DNA from: Talinum fruticosum
Taxonomy: Eukaryota > Streptophyta > Magnoliopsida > Caryophyllales > Talinaceae
Assembly: GCA_021018815.1 (NCBI GenBank)
Contig: JAITYX010000016.1
Coordinates: forward strand, 5,719,001-5,783,000
Direction: 5' to 3'
Length of the DNA stretch: 64,000 nucleotides
Shown here piece after piece: positions 1 through 13,621 of the stretch. How positions within the stretch are numbered: position 1 is the stretch's first letter; every line of letters begins with the position of its first letter. A program made the translations under genes and the position numbers. A model generated the notes under the pieces. That model worked only from the letters and a program-made list of their open reading frames with translations. It was not told the DNA's origin and did not search any database.

Positions 1-364
1 AGAATAGTATATCCGGCGGCTACTAGAGTCGCCGGAAACAGTCACGTCTCAAACCCGAAGCCCGAAGATGGTCAGTCTAACCGTAAGGGAGAGTAAAGGA
101 TTTCTAGCGAGAATCCGAGAGAAGCAACCAATGCTATGTTTTCGTTTCTCTCGTGTTCGCGTATATTATCTGTGTTTTCCATTACAGATTAAATAGGAGC
201 ATTCGCTCCTATCCCCAGAGTCGGGAAGTTGAGTCTAACTCAACTTCATTAATCGAACACTTATCCAGGAACCTTTCCTGGATAAGAAGGAGACTAATTA
301 AGTCGAAATTAACGGGCCTAAGTGGCCGTTTTATGAACTTCGTCCAACAAATTCCAACCTTTTG
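1..364. other. Hairpin-rich sequence, no gene recognised
   Basis: No convincing protein is encoded here. The stretch is notable for consecutive perfect stem-loops: 6 bp arms at 13-18/30-35, 6 bp arms at 195-200/205-210 with a 4-nt loop, 9 bp arms at 226-234/238-246 with a 3-nt loop, and 11 bp arms at 261-271/275-285 with a 3-nt loop. It ends where the duplicated RETICULATA-related 3' region begins (about 365). It may be the end of a transposable element truncated by the window edge, but I recognise no family. Confidence 0.4.
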
Positions 365-2235
365 ACTATGAGGTGGAAATAGTTTCAGATTAGGTTTTTC
401 AAATAAGGCAAGGGATAACAAATTACAGTTCCGATTGCAGTTGCAGTAGGTACGGATAGAAATAGCAAAAGTATGCATTGGTTCTGACTCCATTGTTTTT
501 AGCCTTTTTTCTTCTAATTCAATTCAAAGATTTTACTTTTTAAAAATTCCTTCTCATACCATTGATTACGAGTGGTTATTAGCGTTTATCAGCGGTTAGC
601 GGTTGTAAACTATCATAAATGCTAAAAGGAAGTTGCCGTAATTTGGTTCAATGGTTTTACTGGCTACGTTAAGACAACCATACCAAGAATCAAGTTTTTA
701 AACTTTTGTAGGAGTTTTTTGTTATCATATTAGTACTCTTTAATTCACTTTGCTGTTAAAACTATGGTATAAAATCGAGATATGATGAATTGCTTCCCCT
801 TTAAACTGCAGGAGATGAAAATGAGATTATGCCCATATGGTCATTTCACTGAGTGTAAATCACCAAACTCAACGTCTTCGTTGTCAATTCCAAGAATAAC
901 AGAACAACTGTAATGGAGAAAACCAGAAGGTATTAGTATCCTTCATGTACTGTACTGATGAAAACAGGGGAACTGAAGAAATAAGAACATACAAAACATT
1001 TCGAATCATGTGGTAAAATTGTTCTGTCAATATGTAACATATTAGGGCTATATTCATTTTCTCATGTGGTCTATGATCTCTCCTATTGTTGTGATGTGAT
1101 ATTACAACAAATGAAAAAATACCGAAAATGGGAAACCCAAAATAAGAGAAAAAAGTTGTCTTAAAGAGACATGCATTGCCTTTGAGAGTTGTATGATCTA
1201 GCCGCAAGTATAAGAACTACAAATAAATAGAACAAGATCGGGAACCCAGTGTAAGCTCACTGTTTGTTCAAGTCATTGACATTGGAATCCTCTGAGCTGC
1301 TGCATTCAACAGCAAAGCAGTTAGCTGAATCTGAATCTTCAAGAGATGCTTCAGCCTTGCGAGTTTGCAGAACCATATAGCGTGCCAGATCAATCCATTG
1401 CTTCAATATTTAGCATACAAAGGTTATCAACAAAAGGATTTATTCAAATTCAACGGATTGCTGAAATCCGAGGTTGTAGCAATGGACAAAAGGCAGGGGA
1501 TCGAAAGTTGTAAGCTTTAGAAGAAATTAAAGCAGGAACAGAACACGATTGTTCTTGAATCAACTTGGCAAATCAGTCATCTGAGTCACATTTAAATCAG
1601 GTCAATTTTAGATTGGATCAAAGCAGGTTGATGGAGTAATCAGGTCAGGTCGAGTCGGAGCAAGTTTCAATTTGTGCAAGTTGGGTATTAGTGGTACTAT
1701 TCTTGAGCCGCCGACGTAAATAATAATTGGCAGATAACCAATGGCTTGCATTGTTAACATATTTAAGTGTGGAGTATCAGCAGTACAGTCCTCAGGCAGT
1801 GCCAGAGTTAGCATCTCGAGTCATGTAATATATAGTAGACACTGTATCTTCAAGAAGAGAAGTACTACCATGCATACTGAACTGGTACTTAAAAGATTGA
1901 CTAACGTTTTGAGTTTCCATTTATCCTCAGCAAGAGCAAGCTAGATACTTTGCATGCCAGGAGCCATACGTTAATAAATAAAAGGTAGTTGACAGCAGCG
2001 ATGAAAATGTATACTAACCTGGGTTCCCCGGCAGGAATTGATAGTCCTCGAGCATAGAGCATATTTACAAATAACGTTTGAGCAGGCAGAAACTCTGACA
2101 TCCGATGCTACTATGATGATTGAAAATTATCTTCCCTATTATTTATGGGCTGCAATGACCTGCAGTTAACATTACTACTGTTTATAGTGGCTTGGACTCA
2201 GCTGTTTTAAATCCATAAAACTTACAATCCTTGTC
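365..2235 (-). pseudogene. Partial duplicate of the 3' end of the RETICULATA-related gene
   Basis: This segment matches about 24096-26437, in the same orientation, over the 3' flank, last two coding exons and part of an intron of the intact gene on the right. The last-exon copy (1257-1400) still reads to the same stop and encodes [20 protein letters not shown] at its start. The penultimate-exon copy (2019-2159) keeps its splice sites but carries an unrelated stretch of roughly 30 nt near its 5' end and a 4-nt loss after the codons for FVNML, which shifts the frame. No upstream exons are present, so it cannot make a RETICULATA-related protein. The left boundary lies about 205 bp downstream of where the CHX stop codon would be in the parent arrangement. 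Confidence 0.85.
1257..1400 (-). pseudogene. Copy of the final coding exon (RETICULATA-related)
   Basis: Reads 47 codons and a TGA in the frame of the intact exon at 25142-25285. It differs by a few substitutions (for example MV instead of TG after LARY, and F instead of S before AVEC). The acceptor AG directly before CAATGG is kept. It is open but has no gene to belong to. Confidence 0.8.
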
Positions 2236-3723
2236 ATTAGCTCACTTTTCACCCCATTATCTATCCACAAAATAATTAATTTACTCAAATTCCACATGCT
2301 TTCCTACTCACTTATTCAAGCGTTGCATCTTTTCCTCGACAAATCAACATTCAAATAAAATTAGGGACCACTAATTTTCAAAATTATAGTGAAACATCTC
2401 AAATTTATTTTAGTAAATTAAGGTTTAACAAGATCAACCAGAATCATTCACTCCCAATATGCAATCATTCCACCATGAACATTAGCACCATTTTAAAACC
2501 ATATAATTCACCTTCAAGGCCCAAATTATGAAGCAAGCGGTGGGAAAACTGGTGGTGGTGCGGCCGGGGGCTCTGGCGACCTCCTGGCGGCGCTGGCAGT
2601 GGCTCCGACCGCTAACTGACTGCTGGCCAGAACTGAGGCAGCAGTGCAGAGGATGGACAGGGGACAGGAGAGGGGTTCAGGAATTTTAATCCCCCTCTAG
2701 TTTTGTCTATAATCCTCCAACTACTGCGTTAGATTTTCCCTTGCAAAAATCCAGCCATACTCCACCTCTTCCTATCCCGTTTAACTTTCATCCAACTCAC
2801 TATAATTTGGGCCCTTTTACTTAGGCCGATATTTCATTAAAATTACACAATAATAATTCATCACTTATTTTCCCTAACTCATAATTTAATTCTTTTTATT
2901 TTATTTATGTAAATTATTTCTTTTGAACTGAAATTACTTAATTCTATTTTAGCAGCGTTGTATATATAAATTATGCGGTCGATTTTAAATGTATTGGTTC
3001 ACTCAAAATATAATTTTTAATCTTCTTATAAATATATATGCTTCACATTTATGTTTGTTATATATGTATATAAATTTCTAAAATTTTTATTATAAATGTA
3101 CAAATAAATTTACAGTTATTATTATAAAATATCTATTGGACCACTTTATCGTCTTAACCGCATAACACATAAAAAATAATTTACATTACACAAGGTTTTT
3201 TTTTTTTGCCTTTGGAGGTAAACTACGAGGTTTTGAATGTTTTTTATCTAATCATAATGTTTTGAATTTGCACAATTTTATGTGAGAGAGAGAGAGAGGC
3301 ATTAAGTAACATCGAAAGTTTCCTTAAAGTATGCTGATCTTTCTGATAAATTCATTATCAAACAAAAAAATGTTAATGATGTTGAGGGAGGTAATTTATA
3401 GTCCCACTTCAAAAAAAAAAAAAGCATTGTAATTTATAGTCAAAGTTGTTTATTAATTTCACTAGGGTTGTACTTGTACCCTTCAAGGGCATTAATTCTA
3501 TTTTTAATGATTAAATTTTTTTAAATTTTATTATTTTTAATTAATTTATAACAATAAAAAATAATTATAATTTAAAAAATAATTATTTTTTAAAATAAAA
3601 ATAATAAATTGATATATTAGATTATATAATTTATTATAAATAATAAATAGATATGTCTCTTTATTTTTTTATTTTGATAATATACTTTTTATTCTTAATT
3701 TCTATTATATTTAATATTAACTA

Positions 3724-6555
3724 GTCCGGATCCGTGTTATACACGGAGCAATGTTATACAATGCATAACTTAAGAAATTATTGAATTAGGGAGCGATATT
3801 GTACTTGTGAGTTTTTTTCTTTATCATTTGATTTTATCGAATGATTTCACTTTCAACAACATTCTTTTACATGTTATCCACTCATAGCGAAAATGCTTTC
3901 GTATCTCATCAAAGTTATCGGAAAGCAACATATAAAAATCATTAAAGCCCAGCACACATTCATCTTCCAATCATTCTAAATTTTAAAATAATAAATAAAT
4001 AATCTAAAATAATAAATAAAAAAGAATGTTGAAAAATATTATCAAGGCTTTAAGATTACGCTCGTGATTTGGAATATTAAGAAGCCGGACCACTCTAAGA
4101 ATCAAACAATTTAAATAATCCTAAGTCATACGAGTTATAAAAATAGTGTGACAATATGTTTGGGTATCAAAAGATAAATATTAGTAGGAAAATAAATAAT
4201 ATATGATTGGTAGATATTGAGTTAGATGACCTATAGATGACAATAAATATCATTATATCACAAATTAATATTACAACACAAAGTACATCAAATTAATAAA
4301 AGAATATCAAACTTATAACTCATAATTCTCTACAAAGTCAATACTAATTTAACTTAATAGATGCCTAGATAAATATTTACATACAACTAACCTACTAAAA
4401 CATCATTGACTTATAAATATTACACGAACTCTTAAAAAGTATACATATACACATAATAGGATCTCATTTTTCTAAAAATTATAAGGTTAATATAATAATT
4501 TATCCATTTTTACCTACCTCTGCACACAAAGATAATTAAACATATAATAACTACTTATATTGAGATTAATAGTGAAAAATATTATATGATAGAAGTGATC
4601 CAAATATATTTAACAATAATAGATAATTTGTATCATAGTAAAGGGCATGATAGGTCAATTCGCGGTGTAGGGTAATAAAATCATTTATGTTTTGTACTTA
4701 TATTAAAAATTGATCGCGATTTTAGTAGTGAATCAATGGGGCAAAAATATTGATACAATTGAGATTTTATAAATACATGTTTTACTCGATTAACAATCAA
4801 TTGCTTCTCTCGAGACACAACTCTTTCTCTCAATTAATTAACACAATAAGAGTAACATAAAATTCTATTTCAATATGGCATGGAGGTTTGATGGCAAATA
4901 CTCATCTTTTAATAATTTAGAAAACTTACAATAGTAAAAGATATGATTTAAATATGTTTGTCAATAATAAGTCACGAGATAGACATGTTAGGCGTAAACT
5001 AAAATAAAGCTGTATTTGTAACGAAAAAATGATCCGTATGTTGCGCAAAAATTTTGAGACAAATGAATTTATTCAAAGTCATATGGGCTTAATAAAAGTT
5101 GGCATATTAAGTTTGCAATCCTTTATACATAACACAAATTACGAACTTAAAGTTCATAAATTACTGAACCGAAGCAATATAATTCCTAACTTTTTATTCA
5201 TTAAGTTTTATTCCATAACATATTTGAATCATAACTTTCTATCTTGTAGGAATTTTTAATTATTAATATCAATTATATATGTAGTTGTTATATTTTTATT
5301 ATATTAATTTATGATTTCTTAAGGTTTATTAAATCATTACGTACATAGGATGAATATAATAACCAAATTGCTTTCTCGAGATAGTTAAATATTTAAATAT
5401 TATTTTCATAAAATGTTCCTGTTGATTTTAATTTTAAAAATTCTTATAATAAATATATTTTGAACTAATACAATTTTATGACACCAAGTCAAAAAATACC
5501 ATCAACAATGAAAAATTAATAATATTAGACAAAATTATTATATTTCAGGCCCTAAATATTATTGCATATCAATATTCATAAAAATAAATGAGAGATAATA
5601 TACAATCCAAACCCTAAATAAATAAATGCATAACTATGTATATTAATTTCATTTTATGTCTTAATATATTTTAATTTTCAAATTACTTTTCTGTTCGTTT
5701 TTGTTATTTTTTAGTCGGTTTGTTAGAAGTTAGAATAAAATTAGTCTTCTTCGGTTAATTTTATTTTTATATTATTATAGGGTTTAGTTAGAGTCTTTGT
5801 AATCTGTTAGTATTAATTTTCTTAATTTTTATAAATGATTTGATAATTTTTAAGATTTTTTTAATTTAGGTTAAAGTAGGTTTTTAATTTAAGAAATTTA
5901 TAAATTTAGTTTTTTCATTTTGATTTTAGGTGTTTAAGACATATTCAGGTCCAAAAATAATTTCAATATTATGATAATTTAATTATTTATTTTCTCATTT
6001 ATTTAGTGCAGTTTATTATTTGTTTTGCTTTTTGTTTAAGATTATATTTTATTTTATTATTTTTAATTCTGTTTAATTTTTCTGGAAAACTATAAAAAAA
6101 TATTTCTGGGTTTTAGGTTACTTTTATATTTTTTCAGATTTTTTATTTACTTTATTATATAATTTTGTATATTTATTATTTATTAATTTTCTACTTAGTT
6201 TTGTTTTTGTTTTCTGTTTTATATTTTTATTAATTAATTAAAATGATTAATTATTATTTAATTTTTATATTAAGATTAGATAATTTTATAATATAAAACT
6301 GATTTGATAATATTTCAGACTTATTTAATAATTTAGGTTGAAGCATATTTTTAATTTAATAAATTTATAAATTCATTTTTTTCATTTTTACTTTAGATTT
6401 TTAGGATATTAGGTCTAGAAAATAATTTTAATATTTTGGTAATTTAATTATTTATTTTATTTATTTATTTATTGCATTTTATTTTTTGTTTAAATTTTTG
6501 TTTAAGATTATGTTTTTATTTTATTATTTTTTATTATTTTTAATTTTTTTGAAAA

Positions 6556-6639
<84 letters not shown>

Positions 6640-6790
6640 TTAGTATGGAGTAAAAAAGAGTCCATATATGAGTGGAAATCTATTTTTTTAATGATAAATT
6701 ATTTTTTTTATTGGACGAAACTCCTAAATTCACTCCCGGACCGACATGTCATCTTTTTGAAAAGATTGCTATTATATATAGTATAGATGT
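3724..6790. mobile_element. Possible Helitron-like element
   Basis: The left end shows TCCGGAT followed by a short palindrome (CCGTG...CACGG, about 3732-3746), resembling the start of several plant non-autonomous Helitrons. A short inverted AT motif (TATTATATATAGTATA) at about 6770-6786 could be near the other end. No Rep/helicase coding is visible and no clear CTRR terminus was identified, so the boundaries and the class are guesses. Confidence 0.25.
6556..6640. repeat. (ATT)n microsatellite
   Basis: An almost perfect trinucleotide repeat of about 28 units. It lies inside the AT-rich putative Helitron region. Confidence 0.95.
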
Positions 6791-9700
6791 GAATAATCAC
6801 AATATTAAATTGAATTAAAATTGCATCCTGTATTGCATCCTACGTGTCGCGCATACATTGTTTCAACTTAACTTTTAATATATATAGTGTAAATCTCATG
6901 TTTTGCACGGTCATGAGATAATATATGTTTGGATAATTTATTAAGCAAAATTCCTTTTAATTCTGCATGGATGTAATAAAATTTGAGCAAGGAAAATAAA
7001 ATAAATAAAAAAATTTTATAGAGAAACCAAAAACATATTATTATTTGGGGGATTAAACATGTTAAAATAATTTGGATTTATTATTTTTGGTTAGTTGAGA
7101 TAACTTAGAAATTAAAACATTTTTTTATCAATTAAGGTCATTTTAGTACTTACCATCTTTTGATATCTTCTTTCTCTGATCAACTCCAAAATTAAATGTT
7201 AACTGTCAAACACACACCTCTAATATTAATGTTAGAAAAATAATATCAAAATTATGATAATAAGTTTTTAAAAAATTTAAATAAACCATAAGGAGTGAGT
7301 TTCGTAATACAAAAATGTATCAAATAATGACAACCAAAAGTCAATTTAAGATAATACAATAATTACCAATGAGATATTGGTACTGGGTACGCTAGACTTA
7401 ATGTTCGGTTGCCCCCTCCCGTCTTATACCTCTTGACCAAAAAAAGAATATATCATAATAATTGAAGGTTACAAAAGGGGTAGGGTGTGACTTTATGGAT
7501 AGCAATTAGTTCAACTAATAAGGCTTCTTGAAATATTATTTTAAACTTAAGTTTGAACTCTATCTAAATATTCACTGTTATATATTATTTGTATCAGAAG
7601 AACAATACTTCAAAAGGAATGGGTTGAAACATGCCCCATATAGATATGTAAGATTCAATATCTCGCTAATCTTATCACCTATCGCCATGATCAATAAAAA
7701 CCAAAAAACATCTTGAAACTAAAAGATAAAGGAAGTATAGACAATATACCACAATTTTTTTTAAATTAATATTTTTCTCACCATCTAAAGATATGGAACC
7801 AACTATGGAGTTATAAACTTTACAATAGTTTTCGTTATTTCAATAGATTAAATATTAAATTTATCATAAGATTGAATGATATTTCTATTATAATAATACT
7901 AAACATTCATATAAGTTTAGTTACATTAGCCAAAATTTGTTAAACACTTTAATTTAATAATTATTAAATTAATTATTTTTTATATATATTAACGTTACTA
8001 TAAATAGCTTAAGTTACTAATTACTGTGATATTTATAGTTGACTACAATTTATGCTAATATTTATGGTGTACAAAAATAACATTATAAATTTGGTATATA
8101 ATATATCATACTTTAATAAGTATAGTTTATAATTTATCTAAAAAATAAGTATAGTTTATAAGAGTATGTTAACTACTAATTATTTAATTGTATCATAAAT
8201 AGATTCTTATAATATTTAGGCATATCAAAAATATGTTAATGTGTTAACGTTATTTTAATAGATTAAATGTTCCACAAACTGAAATAATAAGTAATATATC
8301 TCAATGGTTTAGTCGTAACTATTATATCTTACTTATATATTATATCTTTACTAATAATATATCTTAAGGGTTTAGTCATAACATATATTCACTACTCATG
8401 TTATATCTTTTGTATTTTACATAGGACTAAGAACATAAATATTATATTTTGTAAATAAAAGTTATTATGGTTAATGGATTGAGTATCATTTTTCATACTA
8501 AATGGTTAAGAATTTTACGTAAAATAGAATAAAAAAATCCGTTGGAAGATAACATTTTATATACCTTAACGTACTAAATGAACATGCTAATATGATCATG
8601 AATCTTAATGATAATTAAAATAATAAATATTTTAATCCTTTTATGAAATAAATATTGTACTCTTACTTCTTATTTGATAAGGCAACTGAAAATATGTACA
8701 CATTTCAGAAAAAACTAAAAATAATTTTCAGAGACATGCTCGATAATTAGTCGGTTTAAAATTTTGTATAAAATGAACTAACAATTGTAACTAAGAAAAT
8801 TACAAATGAAATTTAGGCATACCTAATTTTTGAGTCAAAATCACCACACCCCTAACATATTGGGGGGTTCTATGAAATAGGAAAAGTGATATCTCTCTAT
8901 TTCCCTTGTCTTTATATTTTTATAATTTATATGTTTATATTGGTTAAAATGTATAAAAATACATAAAAGAATAACTTCAATTAGAAATATATAGACAGAA
9001 AAAAAATTACATGTACAAATTTTTATAATCAAATAAAGAAGAAAAATAATGTTTCAATTTACTTGATAACTGAAATCTATCTCTAAATATACGTTTGTTT
9101 GTAACTTTATTACTGTATCAATTTATGCCGCCTAAAATAGTCACTTATCAAATGAACACACACGTTTTTCATATATTCATATAAAATTTATAAAATAGTA
9201 TATATAATTTGCAAATAGAGTAAGACAATCAAATATTCTCTAATCCCACCGTATAATTTACCAAGATAATTTTGGCCAAAAAAAAGAAAAACTTTACCAA
9301 GATAATGGTTCAATGAACTCTTTTTTGGATGGTTCTATAATCCATATTTAAATTTTATGAAAGACTATAATTCTATTTATTCTAAATCATACTCAATTCA
9401 TTTTAATCATAATAAACTAATTATAATATTAAAAAAATATTGTAATAGCTGAAAAAAGCACACAAATCTCATTAAATATTAAACTCATCTAAAAAATAAT
9501 AACGGTATTCTATAGCAATAGCTTAAAAAAAAAAAGGAAATTATGAGCGTGGAGGAGGAAACATACATGACTTTATTCTTTTATAATTAGCATCACCCAC
9601 TAATTTTGAAAAATAATAGGAAAAAGTAGATGTGAAAAAATAAGGGTTAAAACAACAATAAGCATATGTAAATAAATCTTCACAATTGTAAACTGATTAT

Positions 9701-10350
9701 ACCAATAATTCTTGTCAATGAGCAAGAAATTTGTTATTGTAAAAGCTAAAAGAAAGAACATCTACTAAATTATGTTTTACCAACAAATGAAAATAAAAAT
9801 CTGACAAACAAAATCTAATATAATATATAATTGAGCAAAATGAGAAAAGGAGAGCAAAAATAGAATGGAATGTAAACAAAATAAAAAAATAAATAATCCT
9901 TTGCAAGATGACTACATCTCATCTATTTATAATCATATGTCGTTGATTATTCACTAATCAACCACCACTTATAGTCACTATATGTGTAACTCCCTTTTCT
10001 TGTCCTTCAACGGTCAAATTCCTATTAAAAGTGGAACTTAGGTTATTAATTTTCTTTGAAATAGTTAAGATATTAGATGAGATGTTACAAAATGTGACAT
10101 TATTGCATATTTAAATATAATTAATAAATAAAATTTATTCATTAAAGCATTAACAACTCATCTTCAATTTTTTTTATATCATCTATAAACTTTACTATTG
10201 GAATAAAGTAGATATTACAAAAGATGTATTAATAACAATGTAGTAATAGTGGATGTTTCAAAATATTTTTTAAAAATAATAAAAATAAATTAAAAAATTA
10301 ACGAATAAGATTGTGCCGGATGTCTAACCTACAAAGAAATCACTCGATTT

Positions 10351-10371
10351 TATATATATATATATATATAT
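10351..10371. repeat. (TA)n tract, left flank of element 1
   Basis: About ten TA units immediately before the terminal AGGGAAGGG of the first TA-flanked element. Confidence 0.9.
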
Positions 10372-10372
10372 A

Positions 10373-10408
10373 GGGAAGGGTTCAAGTGAGCCCCCTTGAA
10401 CCCTTCCC
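10373..10408. repeat. Terminal hairpin at left end of element 1
   Basis: GGGAAGGGTTCAAG (10373-10386) is followed by an 8-nt spacer and its exact complement (10395-10408). Compared with the right end of the element, the left end has an extra ~12 bp that creates this palindrome. Confidence 0.85.
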
Positions 10409-11999
10409 CTTTAGGTGAGCCCCAATTTTAGGTGAGTACTTTTAATCTCAACTCTTCAATTAAAATCTAAGGGTTTAGATTAAAAGAGTAATTTTTATTT
10501 TAAAAAAAAGAAAAATTACAAAAATGTTTGGAAGGGGTCGAGGAACCCCTCATTTCTGCTCCCCTAATTTTGTTTCCTCTCGCAGTCCCCTCTTCTGTCT
10601 CTCTCGTCGTCCGCCAACCGATTCCTCCCGCCGGCGTCCAAATCCGGCCTCTTCCCACCGCTGCATCGTCCCTTTAGCTGTCCTCTCTCGTTTAGGGTTT
10701 GTGCCTACTGCTGCTCTCTCTCTCTCTCTCGCTGTCCTGCTCATCACTGGAGGCCGATTTCACAATTCTTCATTCTCTCTCAAAGAGGTGATAATATTGT
10801 CTTTGGAAATTCTACCCTCTTTCTCTTCTCCCTAACCCTAGCAAAGGTATGCTCCCGACTACGCCCTTTCTCTCGCTTTAATTTGAATCCTCATACTCCT
10901 CCTTTTCTCTTTTTAACGATGTTCAATGTCGGAATAAACCCTACCCATTTCGTAATTTCGAATGGATGTTGAATTCTTCGTTTGATTTAAGAAGTTTATT
11001 TTTGTGTGCTTGGGAATGGGAAGGTTGTGCTTTTCAAGTATGTAACAGTTTATGAATGGTTTGAAGGGGTTAATTTTCTGCTTTGGAGGAGTTTTATTGA
11101 TTCATCCGAAGATAGAAAATGATAAGAATCCATTGATTTTTGGGCTCTAATTATTCTGTGTGCTAGTTTGGTGTATAATCATGAGTGGCTGATTGATAAA
11201 TTGAGAACTTGGTGCTAAATTTGGCATTTAGTGGTGAATCATGTGCTGATAGGTTGCAAACGAGTGTTTAAAATTAGGGATGTCCATTTCCTTTCAATGT
11301 GTCTTTTTCTACATCTTCATTGTGCAACATTTCACCCATTTTGATTTCAATGTTGGGTAGTGGAGGATGCCTAGCTACTACTCAAAATGCCTAGTCGTGG
11401 ATTCTCGCACGGTGCTAATCAAACTATACCCGCATTTTCATTCTAGATTCTTTTGTTGAGGTGTCAAATGGGTTTATTTGGGTGTCGGTTATATAAACTA
11501 GTTGGTAAAGTCTTTGGTATGAAGGTTAGTGAGTTATTAGGTGATCCTGAATTGCACAGAGATTATTGAGTAAATTGTTCACTAACCGCTACTCGAGGCT
11601 TGCTGTTGAGTAATTTCCTAAGTCTAGAATTTGAAAATTTATGCTGTTGTTGAGCGCTCTTTTTCTGTTTGTCCTTTCATCTAGGTATTAGTCCTTTAAT
11701 GTTTTTGTGGCTCTTCTCTTGTAATATGGTTTCTTCTACCCAATTCGGGCATAATATTGATGATGCAGCTTTAGTTGTTGTGAGGTTATTGAGTAATCAT
11801 CCTTTTTTAGTAAACTGTAAGAGAAGAAGCTTGTAAGTTGTCAAGCCTCATCTATTTTCTTTAGAGAGTAATCGTTATGATTCCACTTCCTGCCTGAGTT
11901 AGGACTTTGGGTTACTTGGCTTGATTACTAACTGGTTGATGCTTTCTTGGTACCCCACAAACTTTCTACACTAAGCATCGAAACCAACTAAGCACTTGA

Positions 12000-12002
<3 letters not shown>

Positions 12003-12036
<34 letters not shown>
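12003..12036. repeat. (GA)n microsatellite
   Basis: Seventeen GA units inside element 1, shortly before the first tRNA-like sequence. Confidence 0.95.
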
Positions 12037-12039
<3 letters not shown>

Positions 12040-12136
12040 GTGAGTTGTAATCTCAAAAATTGAGTCGTGGTGTGTGTTCAAGCAACAACAACAACTCTAC
12101 TCGTAATTTAGTGTCTATGTCTATAAAACCGTGGAT

Positions 12137-12206
12137 GCCTATTAGCTCAATCGGTAGAGCATTTGTGTTATTACACAAAGATGTGGGTTCGAATCCCACA
12201 TAGGCT
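12137..12206 (+). other. tRNA-like sequence A (element 1, left)
   Basis: A 70-nt tRNA-like fold. Acceptor arms GCCTAT/ATAGGC, a D arm GCTC...GAGC, an A-box-like TAGCTCAATCGG, and a T arm GTGGG/CCCAC around TTCGAAT with a perfect B-box core GGTTCGAATCC. The anticodon arm is abnormal: the best pairing is a 6 bp stem (TTTGTG/CACAAA) with a 6-nt loop, where a normal tRNA has 5 bp and 7 nt. No CCA or pol III terminator context supports a working tRNA. It is conserved in inverted partner B and in both copies of element 2, so it belongs to the element. Confidence 0.75.
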
Positions 12207-12639
12207 GAAAACAAAACTAAAAACCTTCAAAGTTAGAAACAATACATTTATACCCGGTCAAGCATGCACAAGTTCGGGTAAAGGTTAAAGTCTTGCGTAA
12301 AACTTGGAGGCAATGCAGCTTGAGGCTATGAAGACCTTGGACATGTCCTAAAAGCAGTCAAGGAAGATGATTCGTGAACAAAAGGTTATACCATAGAGGA
12401 AAGAGCAAAGTGTCATGCCCTCCAATTCAGTCTAGGCCGGAACAAGTCTAGTCGGTAAGACATGCGCCTAAAAGTTTAAGGAAGTTCATTTTGGAGCAAG
12501 CAGGATAGAAAATTCGGTGAAAAAATGTCTCAAAAATAGAATACTAGAATTTTCTATCCTGCTGAAAATTGGAGGGCATATCCATCAACTTTTATGCTGA
12601 AAATTAAAAATGTCTCAAAAATTAAAAGTTCTACTGAAA

Positions 12640-13530
12640 ATTAAAAATGTCTCAAAAATTAAAAGTTCTGCTGAAAATTACGAACTTATTATGCTGAAAT
12701 TGGAACTCTTGCTTTAATTACTTTTTCCTCTATTGTATAACCTTCGAACTTCATTTTTAAGCGTGTCCGTAGCCCTGGCTACTCAAAAATAAACTTCCTT
12801 CAACTTTTATGCATGTTTCTAGTTTGCAACGGCACTTGTTCTATCCTAGACTGAACTTGCTAGCAACCGCACTTGTTCAGTCAATTGGAGGGCATATCCA
12901 TCATAAGATGTGTAAAATATAACTAAAAACTACCTCAAGTATTACATACTAATAAATGGAAAAAATGTCTCAAAAATAAAAAAATTCTACTGAAAATTAA
13001 GAACTCATTATGCTGAAATTGGAACTCTTGCTTTTACTACTCTTTCCTCTATGGTATAACTTTCTAACTTCATTTTTAGGCGTGTCCATAGCCCTGGCTG
13101 CTCAAAAATAAACTTCCTTCAACTTTTATGCACGTTTCTAGTTTGCAACGGCACTTGTTCTATCCCGGATCGAACTTGCTAGCAACTGCACTTGTTCAGT
13201 CAATTGGAGGGCATATCCATCATAAGATGTGTAAAATATAACTAAAAACTTCCTCAAGTATTACATACTAATAAATGGAAAAAATGTCTCAAAAATAAAA
13301 AATTCTGCTGAAAATTAAGAACTCATTATGTTGAAATTAGAACTCTTGCTTTTACTACTCTTTCCTCTATGGTATAACCTTCTAACTTCATATTTAGGCG
13401 TGCCCGTAGCCTTGGCCGCTCAAAAATAAACTTTCTTCAACTTTTACGCGCATGTCTTGCTTCGCAACGGCACTTGTTCTATCCTAGACCGAACTTGATA
13501 GCAACCGCACTTATTCAGTCAATTTTTATC
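12640..13530. repeat. ~319 bp tandem repeat, three copies
   Basis: Landmarks recur at constant spacing: GAACTCTTGC at about 12703, 13022 and 13340, and the CTTCAACTTTTATGC-type motif at about 12798, 13117 and 13436. Each unit contains ATGTCTCAAAAAT, TATGCTGAAATTGG (or a close variant) and GCAACGGCACTTGTTC. Parts of the unit also occur inverted at about 12395-12500. A single related, more diverged unit occupies 17110-17360 in element 2. Confidence 0.85.
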
Positions 13531-13551
13531 CATGTTTCTTGTTTTGTTTTC

Positions 13552-13621
13552 AGCCTATGTAGGATTTGAACCCACATCTTTGTGTAATAACACAAATGCT
13601 CTACCAATTGAGCTAATAGGC
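13552..13621 (-). other. tRNA-like sequence B (element 1, right)
   Basis: Reverse-strand partner of tRNA-like A, with the same acceptor, D-arm and B-box-like blocks and the same TTTGTG/CACAAA anticodon-arm stem. The inverted pairing extends beyond the tRNA-like part: 12095-12136 and 13622-13665 are also complementary. A and B point toward each other across the 319 bp tandem repeat. Confidence 0.75.

Larger units (their letters stand above)
2236..10350. other. AT-rich intergenic region with repeat debris
   Basis: No gene can be supported. The sequence is strongly AT-rich, with many short homopolymers and only short open frames lacking recognisable domains. A GC-richer island lies at about 2530-2680 with no coding signal. 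A possible Helitron spans about 3724-6790. A segment at 6873-6915 carries another short inverted CCGTGC-like motif of the kind seen at Helitron ends. The rest looks like decayed transposon and intergenic DNA. Confidence 0.6.

Noticed and set aside
1608..1944. Short proteins in the duplicated RETICULATA-related 3' region
   Set aside because: They cover intron and 3' flank of the duplicated fragment; the matching intact copy is non-coding there.
12137..12206. Functional nuclear tRNA gene
   Set aside because: The anticodon arm has a 6-nt loop and the sequence occurs as inverted pairs inside two mobile elements.
12640..13530. CRISPR-like repeat array
   Set aside because: The repeats are ~319 bp contiguous tandem units with no unique spacers, in plant nuclear DNA.
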